From: Pseudopyrenochaeta lycopersici
Taxonomy: Eukaryota; Ascomycota; Dothideomycetes; Pleosporales; Pseudopyrenochaetaceae
Assembly: GCA_003313425.1 (NCBI GenBank)
Contig: NHZP01000034.1
Span: 248,001-312,000, forward strand
Length of the DNA stretch: 64,000 bases
Reading direction: 5' to 3'
The notes under the pieces are model-generated. The model was not told the DNA's origin. It saw only the letters and a program-made list of their open reading frames with translations, and made no database searches. This document shows positions 34,540-45,196 of this stretch, in pieces. Each line of letters opens with the position of its first letter. Position 1 is the first letter of the stretch. The position numbers and the translations under genes were made by a program.

Positions 34540-35529
34540 ATTTCAGCCCGCCTGCACCACCCGCTACCGAATCGCAGGACGATTCGCACACTACCAATGG
34601 CGACGGGGCATCGCGCGACAGCAAGCATCTTGAAACTTCATCCAATAAGCGCAAGTCCGATATCCCTCACGGCCATGGTCAGCAGTTGCACTCGAAGATC
34701 CGGAGAGTCACTCTCGAACAGTCTACAGCTGCACCTCTCGCCCAACCCCCTGCCCCCGCATAAGCCAGCCTGCTTCCATATTGCCGGCTGCGATGATTCA
34801 CTTTATCGTACAATCGAGATCCCGCATTGATTCTGCACATGCATTGGGTTGGTATTGGTGTTGGCAAGAGAACGACACCCACTATACCCCCGTCGCTTTC
34901 GTCTTGCCTTCTGCCTCATGCAGCTCTTGTTCCTGGTATTCCTATAGTATATCTAATCAGGGAATTGGGTAAAGGCGAAAGAGCGAAAATTTGGCGTTCC
35001 CTCGCGAGTCTCTTCACCACTCAAAGCGTTCTTGTTCTCACATGACTACGGTTTTCTCTTTCGGGCAGCGTCAAGTCTACAGTGCCCCTTCCAAAAGTTT
35101 TCGCCGCGCACGCACGAGCCACCCTCACCAGCACATGTACACAACACTTCAACACCATGTATCTCAGCCAATATAAAATATAATTTAATTATTTTTGAAG
35201 CAATAGTTGCGCACGTGTTTAGTATTTCGTTTGCCACCCTTGCGCTTTCTTGCATGCAGCAATTCGTCGTGGCATGCTCATGATGAGGCGCTGGATCAGG
35301 CTGGCTGGTATGCGACGCCAGCAATCTTTCATGGACAAAAATGTATCAAGTCTTGCGCCTCAGCAGCGCTAACGCAGACAAAAGGCTTCTTCCTATCTGT
35401 GTACTATGCCCTCGCAATGCGTGCTGGCTACCCACGCTACCCAAGCTCAAGAAGCAGAAATGAAATTATACATGTAATACAAACACCCACCTTCTATGAA
35501 CAACCGGAAATGCGTAGATGCGCTCAAAC
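34540..35529. other. Flank of the hAT element, no gene supported
   Basis: Directly after the hAT end a TTTCAG precedes an open, hydrophilic, proline- and serine-rich frame that ends at a TAA at about 34762. It could be the last exon of a gene cut off by the rearrangement, but nothing identifies it. The remainder to 35.5 kb shows no gene. Confidence 0.4.
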
Positions 35530-38187
35530 AGCCATGATGGATTCACCTCTGTCTCGCGTAATCCTCTTTCTGATGTTCAGCCTGAGCAATCGACCCGTGG
35601 CCTTGACAAGACTGCCATCCTCAGCCTTATCCAACACTGCGTTCGGAGCATAAACCATAGCTTCTCTGGTCTCTAGACCCTCTATCTGACGCATAATGTC
35701 CTTTTCGTTGTCCATTGCGTTGATGTGTTTCTTCAGCGCGGCGTACCATGCAGGGCTCGTGAAGCGGTGAACGACGGTGACGGAGCAGAGGACAATGAGA
35801 TCAATTGAACGGTGGGTTCTTGGGTGGATATTACGACACGGGCGCCCTTGTGGCGCTGGAGGCGGATGAGTGTCATTAAATAGTCCGTGAGGACCTTCGA
35901 TCCGGGTGTGTTGAGCATGTACTAAATGTCGTGTTAGCGCACGTTGAGTGTTGTGACAGGAATACATACCTTGTGTGCTTCGTCAAGTACCACAATTTTA
36001 CCGGGTGCACGGGACTGCATGAACCGCTCGAGACCTAGCTTGAAGAGGATGCAGGCCGTGTTAGGTGAGAGGAAGGGATCCGATAGATCAATTATCGTAA
36101 CTTCCCCAGGTCGATACTTCGGTACTAGAACGTTGCCCTCTTTGTCCAAGAATGACTCTAGCAAACCCAAGCGCATGTTGAGCATGTTGGTCTGCTTGGA
36201 ATCAAAGTTCTCCAATGCAAGCTTTTGTTTGAAGAGGTCATAGTCGAACAATCCATCCTCACTCTCTGTGGCGATAGCGCGCAAGATGCTCTCCACCTTC
36301 GCCATGTACAGCGGAACCTCCGATTTCTCGTTGACCGCCATGAGTGTCAACAGCGTACCAATGTCCAGTGTCTTGGCCTTCAGCTTGAAAGGGATGACTT
36401 CAACGCCGGGAATTGCGCGACAGAACTTCTTGATCGCTAGATTTGAGGGTGATGTAAGAACTGTCACCTTTTTGACACGGTGCGCGGCGACAGCTTCGTT
36501 CGCTGCAGCTAGATGGGCGGCTTCGCTCACACTAAAGCCGGAGCCTCCACTGCTAAACTCGCTGTAGCTGAACACCAGTGCAGACACAGGAGCCTGGAGA
36601 CGGCCGAGATGGGGAGATGCGATCAGTGCATTCTCGAGCATGCATGCTGTGGTATGACTTTTGCCGCTGCCCTGTACTCCGCAAATGAAGGTGGAGAATG
36701 GTACGTTAGTGTTCTGGAAGACTTTGGTACCTTTTTCACGGGAATTCCCGGATCCGAGGAAGCCGTACTGTGGAACGAGGTTCTTTGAATACTGAGTAAC
36801 GATACTAGCCGCCAACAGAGGAGCATGCCCAATATCGTGCTCTACGGTGTTGGCTGCCTGAGATACGTTGCTTATGTTTGGTCTTTTGGTGATCAGTTGG
36901 TCGATGAGATTGAAGTCTGGTTCTCGAACATCGTGATGTAGCTCTTGCGTCGATTCGTCATCGGTGGACACGTCGGAATCAAGATCCACTGTGCTGATGT
37001 TCGAGCTCTATTTCTCAACATGCTCAGCTTTTTGCATAAGAGAGAGCTCTTGTTGAGAATGCTTACCTCATTAGAGATTGCGACAGTTCTCATCTGAGAC
37101 TCGATAGGGTTAAATTTACGAGTCGAGTTGTGCCCCAAAGGTTTCTGCATCCCAAAAAGTTTCGCCTGATTCACAACGTCTGGCTGCAGCATTCCTGGAG
37201 TGGTAGCATTATTTGAAAATATCCTACTTAGGATCTGGCCTTTTGACTTCTTCTCCGCCGCAGTGATAGCATTGCTAATTTGTTGGGCCGCACTTGGAAG
37301 CTTGACGCCGCCTTCTTGCTTTAATTTGGTGGCTCGGGCATGCGAAATCTTATCTGGATCTTTGAGACTAAATGAATGGCCTGGTTGACGCAGCCTAAAG
37401 ACTGTTAGCATCGAGGAAGCAAAGTCGTTTTGGATCTTTACTCCTTCAGAGTAGTCTTGATCTCCTCGGCGCGACCAGGATTCGCTTGTGCTAGAGCATT
37501 CGCAAGATGTTTCCAACCAATGAAGCCGGAACCTCTAAAGCCTTTCTCGAGATACTGCGAATGAATCCATATTTTCAAGGTGTTGTCCCCAGTGGGAATC
37601 TGAGTCGTTGTTGGCGTCGCATTTGCTTTTCCTTTTGATTGAGAAGGCTGGGGCATCTCAACTCTGGATGTCGTAGAAGTCTGGACCACGCGTCCCGCTT
37701 TGTGTCTTTCTTGTAGCCTAATAGAATGAGCAAGAGCGGGTTGAAGTTCTATTTGAGATGTTGATCCAAACTTACTCAACTATTGCCTTTCGCCGTACTA
37801 CTCGATCTTTCAAATCAGGCCTTGCTTGCAGTAACCTTTGGTGAACCGCAGCCGTATCTTTGAATTCTCCTTGTCTGTTGAATTCAAAGTTGCGGCAAAT
37901 GTCCTACAATGAGTCAGCACAGGCAGGCTGAATACCATAAATTTACACACGGCGCATATTTCTACATGAAGCCTGAATACAGTCAGTAGTGGCTCTGAAT
38001 ACGCAAAGGTTCGTGTTTACTACTCACCGCTTGAGTATATCATTGATGGCATGAGCATCATTAGGCCGTATTTTTGTGAGCGCAGATCGGAGAGTATCGA
38101 GGCTGACTTTTCCGACAAGGTGACCATTCTGGTCGCAATGGCGCGTTCGGTACTCATTTTGCACCCACTTCTCCGTATTGACTAGCT
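35530..38187 (-). pseudogene. HerA/FtsK-like P-loop ATPase gene, frameshifted
   Basis: A multi-exon minus-strand gene. The N-terminal exons (about 38187-37440) encode NTEKWVQNEYRTRHCDQNGH, FEFNRQGEFKDTAAVHQRL and NTLKIWIHSQYLEKGFRG-like segments. The core exon (36989-35967) has Walker A GVQGSGKSHTT, SYSEFSSGGSGFSVSEAA, and Walker B IVVLDEAHK. An intron, GTATGT...ATTTAG, links it to YMLNTPGSKV, RVVISTQEPTV. Near 35800-35810 the frame breaks: the conserved continuation (VTVVHRFTSPAWYAALKKHI) lies in another frame and runs to 35524. I infer a 1-2 base indel. Fungal members are widespread P-loop ATPases of unknown role, related by motif to DNA-pumping ATPases. Exact N-terminal exon borders are unresolved. 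Confidence 0.7.
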
Positions 38188-38388
38188 AAAGCAGAGTGTA
38201 GTTCTATAGCGCAAACATCAGGACGATTCCGTTATGTATGTGCCGTGATGAAGTGAGCGGTACGAATCACAGCCACACACGTGCCACAATCCCCGCATAC
38301 CGAGGATCCCTGCGTGATGCACCACTCCGCGTGATGCGCCACCTCACCAAAACAACTCCTATCTTCAACACGCAATATCTTCACCAAT

Positions 38389-38481
38389 ATGAGCCCAATT
38401 GAGGAAGAACTTGCAGCTATAGAGTCGCTAGAACCAGGAGAAAAATTAAGCTATCGAAAGATTGCACAACAACATCTCAGA
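38389..38481 (+). pseudogene. Pogo-type transposase N-terminal remnant
   Basis: ATG at 38389 opens MSPIEEELAAIESLEPGEKL, SYRKIA, the usual start of many fungal pogo/Tc5-type transposases, but the frame ends about 35 codons later where the helix-turn-helix should continue. Upstream, CCGCGTGATGCGCCACC-like sequence may belong to its terminal repeat. Confidence 0.6.
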
Positions 38482-38632
38482 GGATTATCAACCGACCGTT
38501 AAACGAGCTAAGGTATCGCTTATTACTTCGACAGATGCTGCAGAAGAGATGGCACAAGTCTCTGAGTCTTTTATGAAGACATCACGTGGACTGCTAAGCG
38601 AACTACTGCCCTTGGCCAATGGCGTGCGACAG

Positions 38633-38832
38633 GTGGTGAGTGGTGGTGAGTGGTGCCGATGCCGATGCTGAGTGGTGACGAGCGAACAAGACTTTGTCAT
38701 CAGCACCACTTGATTGAGGAACGAAGCGTGACTCTCTCATGTGACTATCTCATACAGTGAAAGAATTTAAAAAGAACGTCGAGTCCGCATGCGAATCATA
38801 TTCTGCGAGCAGTGCAGCCTCCCCGCCAATAC
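38633..38832 (+). repeat. GTGGTGA-headed dispersed repeat, copy 1
   Basis: About 200 bp matching 63801-64000 nearly base for base, in the same orientation. It begins with GTGGTGAGTGG units and includes GCCGATGCCGATGCTGAG. The second copy is cut by the window end, so the repeat may extend further. I infer a transposon end or small non-autonomous element. Confidence 0.85.
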
Positions 38833-39796
38833 ACTCCTCACTTATTATTCGCTCACATTCTGTTGTGATGCGCTTGACGTCTGGAAACTCTCGCTTCAAT
38901 GGGCCCGTGTCTAGAGATGCATAGTTGCTGGCAGATCTGAATGCTCTAGTAAGACTCATTCACTGCCCGTTGCAAGCCGGCTCATGCGGATATCAAACAA
39001 TCTTCTCACTGGCGATGAAGTTGTGCTACTAACGTATCAGAGAGAAGCGCAGGATATCCTCTGGAAATGGTTCGGCGGAGCACGTTCGGTCCAGCCTCCT
39101 AACATCACAGAATGGCTTTTGATGTTGTGAGGACCTCTTTCGGGCCCTGAGACGGCGCTATATATAGCTAACGTTACTGATAATAGAACAGCCCGAGAAG
39201 CAAAGGAGCCCGAATGGGAAACTGCACAGATCAAGTCCAATCTATTTTTAGGGACTCACAGGATGGTACTGCCAGACAACATCAACCCGCCGCCCATGAA
39301 GGTATTGTCAGCTCAGCTAAGTACCACATCTCGCCCTTGAGACTCAGCTGACAAGTCAAGCATGCTTGCAGAACTCGATGACTTCCTCCTTCCCGTTCCC
39401 CTGCCTACCCTACTATCTCAAGGCTCGATTATGTCAAGCATAGTACTTCGAATTAGCCCTAAGTTGCCTGCATACCCTTAAAGCGTGCATGAGAGTGCGT
39501 ACCGACTCTTCATCGTAGATTGAGCATCGGCGATAGAAGTCTGCGCCAAGATCTGTTGATACCACAGCATGAAAGCTTTGCATGATTCAGTTGATGAACC
39601 GCACCTGCCTCGCCAGGCCCTCCATGGCTTTCTAATATCTTATGCACAGTCGCCGTCGGGCAACCACGTGTACTGCGAAACACAATCCCGCCACGGATAA
39701 CTCTTCTCCGGTTTCTGGACGCATTTCCGTTCGCCACTGCTAGCATGTAGTAGGCGAACTTACTTATGCTAGGTGTATCTCTTCACAGAGTCGGAA
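38833..39796. other. No gene seen
   Basis: Just under 1 kb of sequence with short ORFs on both strands and no domain motif. It may continue the repeat that starts at 38633. Confidence 0.4.
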
Positions 39797-40297
39797 TCAT
39801 AGAAAACTTGATTCTTTCTGAATGGACGTGTCCAATCCCGGGACGCGATCACAGATGCTCGGTGAGTACATGTCAAATCCAAATAAAAGGTGGCGCGCAA
39901 TCAGGTTGATAATATGGCCAGCACAACGAAGACGTCGCTCCTTAGATTTGAAACCGAATCTTGCTCCGATTGCTTCCATCGCCGTGTCATTGCTTAAGGC
40001 ATTATCTAACACAAAGAATCCTAGCTTGCTTGCAATGTCAAAGTCCTCGATAACCGTGATAACTTGGTCTGCGATGTCGACACCGTAATGGGACTCACTC
40101 TGCTCCGGCGACGATAGAAGAATCGACTGCGTCTTGAAATTGGCATCCAGAAAGTGAGCCGTGACTCCGTTCAGCGAGAGACAATTACCAGAGGTCCATA
40201 AGTCAAAGGCGATGTGGATCTTGCTGATAGCATTGTGCAAGGCGTTTTTCACAGTAGCCTTGTGAATTTCGTAGCCCTGCATAATCCAGTTACGCAC
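39797..40297 (-). pseudogene. hAT transposase core fragment
   Basis: A 166-codon minus-strand frame aligns with the central part of the 31.6-34.1 kb transposase: FDLWTSGNCLSLNGVTAHFL, FFVLDNALSNDTAMEAIG, RRLRCAGHIINLIARHLLFG. Both ends are missing. At the 5' side it stops within a few bases of the LTR-like repeat at 40302, so that insertion probably cut it. On the 3' side the hAT similarity ends near 39850. Confidence 0.85.
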
Positions 40298-40301
40298 AGT
40301 T

Positions 40302-40399
40302 CTTCATTGTTATTTTTTCTACAGGCGTGGTGCCTCACTCTTATATATATACCCACAGCCCCTGTCACATATTGCTGTTTCAGTCACTGTGATGTTTGA
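40302..40399. repeat. Dispersed LTR-like repeat, copy 2
   Basis: Second copy of the 98-bp repeat at 20397-20494, with the same TATATA box and the CCCACAGCCCCTGTCAC segment. It lies immediately upstream of the broken hAT frame. Confidence 0.55.
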
Positions 40400-42596
40400 C
40401 AACTTAACTAACTTACCCAATGTTCACGTATTTATTTCTATTCTCGTAACTAATCATCAATTTGCTGCACGTCTTGCGAAACCCACTTTAACGAGACAGA
40501 GAGAGAATAGTTTATTGGATAAAGCAGGAGAACACGACTTATTGTGTCCTTATGATTATGTTACGTATATCCATAAACACATTAACTAGTCGTAACGAGG
40601 TCAAATATAGCCCGTAGGGCCAAAAAGCTTGATGCTTTTCTACTCGCTGCGCCGAACGTATGTAACAGGTCCGTTATAAGTCTTTCGTCCTGTCAGGTTC
40701 ACCAGACCAAGACACAATACACACACAATACAACTTTTCTGCTCATCATGAATTCTTCCTGATGCATCATCATCAGCACACCCAAGTGCGACAACGGGCA
40801 ATGTTATGTTAGCTTTGACAAGGATTGCTCTGATTGGAGGGTTTTTAACGAAAGTACTGCTCTGCGTGGCGATCGCGCATGAATCCGTGCCTGGATTAGC
40901 CCTCACGGCTAATCATGGCTGCTAAGTGTTGCTATCGGACCCCTAGACATATACGAAAGCTGCGCATGTGTTGCGATAGATGGAAATGATGGTGGTGGCT
41001 CTGTGTTGGGGGAGGTTCGTTATTGCTATGAAGAAGGTCTCCTCGCGGATCGGAAGGGCAAGCGACTACGCGACTGTAATATTTGTACAGATGCGCGTGG
41101 ATAGGTTCAGGGGTCATCTTAGTATGTAGGTTAAGAGGAATTTCAGATTATTAACGCGCGTACAGATTTTTGCATTGCTGCAAAGTCTAAGTACCTACAA
41201 TTTTGTCCGTTACGGCGGTTGTTCCGTTACGAAGGGGATGCACGTTACATTGTATAGTGTTTTGGCTACAAAGTTGGTTGTGAAAGATGGGGGTGGATTT
41301 GGCGTTGGTGGCTCGTGTGCGACGATTGCTTAGATCTTTTGATCTAGTACTGTAGTTAATACTTTGCCACACAGAATCTTCGAGACATTCTCGGTCGATA
41401 GCAGGATCCTTGTTGCCACAGTACATACGTGGCAAAGCAAATACCGGTAAACACCTAGATCACGCTAGCAAGGAGGACGGTCGACCCGCACTTGACAGAC
41501 CCCTGTTGAGCGGCGTATAATCTTAGGCGTAGATGAAGAAAGAGTTTGGAGTGGGTGTTGCTATTTGGTGGCATTTCATGTGGCAAGTGGAAGTGGGTGC
41601 CAAGAAGGTTCGAGCAAACGGGTTTGTTCGTCCGGAGAAGCTTAGGTCTAATTCCATTTCTGTCCAGAGAGATGGCTATTGAGAATAACCACTACGTGTC
41701 AGCAGATTGCGACGAGAAACGCTTCAGTACCGATTAGTCGCCAGTCGTCAGTACACTGGTTTGGTGGTTAATCTGGGTAGGAGTTGGGGATGCGACAGGA
41801 AGCGGCATCTACCGAGGCCGCATCATGTTGTAGTGTCCACAGATCTCTGGCGTAGCCTTCTATCGCTGATACGTACTCAAAGAATGAGAAGCCGGTGAAG
41901 AAGCCTCTGCCGCGCTTGAAGGGTTTGGAGGCGACCTAGGGTCGATTCGAGGCTACATTAGTTGGCACGATGGAGGGACGGAGGCAGGAGCCATCGAGAT
42001 CTACAAGCATACATGGCTTGTTAGCGTGGTCGCATCGGTGGAATGTGGTACGTACCTGGGGAGACAGTATCATGGTGAAAGACGCGTAGAGGTTTTATAG
42101 CTGACTTAACCCTACGATGCGATAAAATTAGAATGGCTTTAATTTGGGCCATTTTTGATTTGGGCTCCCTTCATCTTTCGGGCCCTTTCTATTTTAGAAT
42201 CATCTATTTGTAGCGCCTTCTCTAGAGCCCAAAACACGTCCTCGCTGACGTCGAGCCCATTTCGTTGACACTGGACCCGAGGTCCACTACTCACCACCAC
42301 TCACCACCACTCAGCATCGTATTCATCATACCAACGTCATCAAAGGTCGTCTCGTCTCGAGCGGTCTAATTCTCAGTAACCATGTCCTTCCTCCGCCGCT
42401 CTCGTCTTTGCTCTACTTCCTCTCGAAGTCCACGCCCACAACCCACTCAACCAGACCAAACCATCTACTATGCTTTACCTCGTATGACAGTAGTCATCAA
42501 TCTTAATTTGTATACTGCGCATTATGAAGGATCCCCGAAATCTACACTTGGCTGTACAAGGACGCCCTCTGTGCTTGAGGACGAAGCAATCTTAGA
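40400..42596. other. 2.2 kb without a supported gene
   Basis: Short ORFs only, such as 41187-41435 (-), with no motif. The stretch 42.1-42.25 kb contains repeated GGGCC-rich sequence. A partial copy of the GTGGTGA repeat sits at 42283-42345. Confidence 0.45.
42283..42345 (-). repeat. GTGGTGA-headed repeat, partial inverted copy
   Basis: Read on the minus strand, GATGACGTTGGTATGATGAA followed by TGGTGGTGAGTGGTGGTGAG matches 63740-63800. About 60 bp are shared. This gives a third member of the family, in the opposite orientation. Confidence 0.7.
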
Positions 42597-44203
42597 TTAA
42601 ACAAATGCTTCCCCTATTCCGAGCAACGAAATCCCGCCTTCTTCTTCATCTGTATCGTCGTTCATATCAGGCAGAGCTATACTAGAGGATGAAGTAGTCG
42701 CGTTGTCTGATTCGAGACTACCGTATTCGCTACCAACATCAGCAAGTACATCGTTTTCTCGTTCGTCGTGTGCTGTATTCGAGATGGCATCGAGCTCTGG
42801 CGCGGCTAAAATGGAAAAGGAGATACCAGTTATAGAATCTGGATGGTAACCTCTTGGAGCCGCTTTCTTGATGATTTGACCCAGTGCGTCCTTGCGGATG
42901 TCTTTGATCATAAGATTCAAGATATCTCTCAGCTGGTTTTCCTTTCCGGTTTTGGCACTTTCCATGCCCGGTGGCTGCCAGTTGAGGTAAATCTTATGGT
43001 GGGAACGGGGTTCGACGAATTCGCCTGGGTGATGACGGAAATAGAGGTGGCAACAGAAGCACGCAGGCTTGCTACACGCGATGTACCTGTCACCCTCTGC
43101 AAATTCTTCATCGTGTTGGTCAAAGTGATGAAGAACTTGCACCTCAGCATGGACCCTTGTTTTATTCTTCGAGTCGCTGTAGTCTTTCAGAAATCTCTCA
43201 GAGATTTGGAACGGTTTGTCCATCAGTGCTAGAGCTTGTCGATATAATTCAAGTTCAGGTGCGTCCATAGGCAGCATTCGTTTCAATGCTGCTTCTATAT
43301 TGGTTGACTTCCGAGGTGGTGGGCGACCGTTGCCTTTTGTAGGAACAGGTACAGCTCGTACACTATAAGACTCCAGAAAAGCCATCATCCTAGGCGTATA
43401 TGGAGCAAGAGCTCTTGCAGATCGAGCATGGAGACCTAAGCGCCCGATGTGATGGCGAGCAGACACACATGTTGCCTGCAGACTGTCTCCGCTGGTCTTA
43501 TAGCGTTGCTCATGTGCAAGAGTTGCCAGTTGACGCATGAAATCGGAGTGTCGATTTGTGTAAGCAAATTCTACCAGGGAGTGTAGGTCTTCGTCTACAA
43601 GATTCTCCAGCTTCTTTTCCCAAATGGTGATAAAGCCAGCTAAATAGCGCATATCAGCAAACCAACCCTACACACTCCAAAGGCACGCAACTTACAGATT
43701 GGTTCGTCTGTGCAGGCTGAAAATTCCCTAAGTTTTTCAAGGTCTAACAACAAGTACTTCGCATAAGTCTTTATCCTTCCACGTGCGAATGTTACACTGA
43801 TTCTGAAGATATCTCTTATCAGAAGTTGACCATCTCTTTTCCCATGGCCCCTCTTCAGTATCTTGAGCAGGTCTGCAAGAAATGGGACGATCAGTCTCTC
43901 TGGACATTTATTTGCTGCAACCCAAAATACGCAGCCTTGAGGTGTTTGCCCCAGAGCGATCGCTGTGCAAGAATCACCCCCTTTTTTATAGTCGCAGAGG
44001 AAGGCCAGCTCGTCCAGGAATTGCCGTCTAAGTTGTTGGGCCGTTAACGAGTCTACTTGTTCAAACGAAGGTAGAGTCTTGTGCGTGCGCTCGCCGCGTG
44101 CCTTGCCAAGAGCAAAAAGAAGACCGAGAGGCTCGTAGAATCTATGCAATAGCTTCGGAGACAAGTTGGACTTTGGTGAATCAGATGGTCGAGCACATTC
44201 CAT
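42597..44203 (-). CDS. OTT_1508-like nucleic-acid deaminase family protein
   Basis: Two minus-strand exons, 44203-43696 and 43639-42597, join in frame across a 56-nt GTAAGT...TTTAG intron to give 516 residues. The C-terminal half carries the zinc-dependent deaminase signature: VHAEVQVLHHF (HAE: zinc ligand and catalytic Glu), then IACSKPACFCCHLYFRHHPG (P-x-C-x-x-C type second half) and KIYLNWQPP. This matches the fungal OTT_1508-like branch of the deaminase fold, which is lineage-expanded and has been proposed to act on nucleic acids in mutagenesis or defence; no substrate is established. The N-terminal half (residues 1-180) is a helical region typical of the family. All catalytic residues are present and the frame is clean. 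It is divergent from the Dicer-like gene, with 1 kb between them. Confidence 0.85.
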
Positions 44204-45196
44204 ATCTACCTGAATATTCTCCTTCTCTTTGTGCGTATGGTTTTGTCAGGGCATAGATAAGCTCGGTGATTCAAACGCGACTATATTGTAAGAACTCGCC
44301 TTCGTTGATAGCAGGCTAGACGCTTGCCAGTTCACTTTTATATATGCGTGCCAAGAGAGGCTCGTATGAAGAGCAAGAGAACCTCTCCAACCTCCAAAAG
44401 TGCTCGATGCCCCTTGACATCACCCACCAATCATTTCAAAACCCCAACGATGAGAAGCCGTTTCCCAAAATAATCCTCTTACCGTCTTTCTACCTTATGC
44501 CATCTGGACTCGACGTGCAGATGATTGTGTATGATTTGTTTCTCCTGACCGGCTACTCGATGCATTGGACATTATCAGCTGGCTCTCTGCGTAAGCGAGG
44601 TGGACGTGCAATCAATGAAGAATGAAGGACGTTTGCGGTGTGCGCAAGAGCCAGAACGTTCACACACAGGCGGATCGACGAGCGAGTCGACCGGTGAACC
44701 GCTTTGAGGCTTGGTTGAACACGCGAGACTATCAACCATGCAATCACGCCCGATGCAGCCTCCGATACTGCAGGTGTGATGCTGCATTGTGCTAATTCCA
44801 CTGCAACCTAAGATGCCGTGTAAGTTGGGTGCACCATGATCCGAAGGCAGGATGAGCACTCACCGGAAAGGACGGAGTGGGGCGAAGCGCGTACGCTGAA
44901 TTAGCGTGCAGCATGCAGCCGCGTGTCGTCTTCGATCGTCCATCTTCTACATCCACCACTTGAACTTGCCAAAATAGGAAGCCATGTCAAATATTATGGG
45001 CCAACGGGTCGCGGCTCGAACTGGATGATGCAATACATACCTAGTTTTGACATGTAAATTCAGTAGAGAGCACTTCGTAAGGCATGCGACCTACATTTAT
45101 ATGCAGTCTTTGGATACTGAGACTCAAAAGTGTCTATCAAGCGATTCCTTCCTGAGATATTGAGAATATCATCACTCGCAACGCCTAGAATTAACG
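44204..45196. promoter_or_regulatory. Divergent intergenic region, deaminase/Dicer
   Basis: About 1 kb lies between the start codons of the deaminase (-) and the Dicer-like gene (+). ORFs at 44344-44625 (+) and 44575-44859 (-) overlap each other and have no motif. The region should hold both promoters; I see no specific site. Confidence 0.4.
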
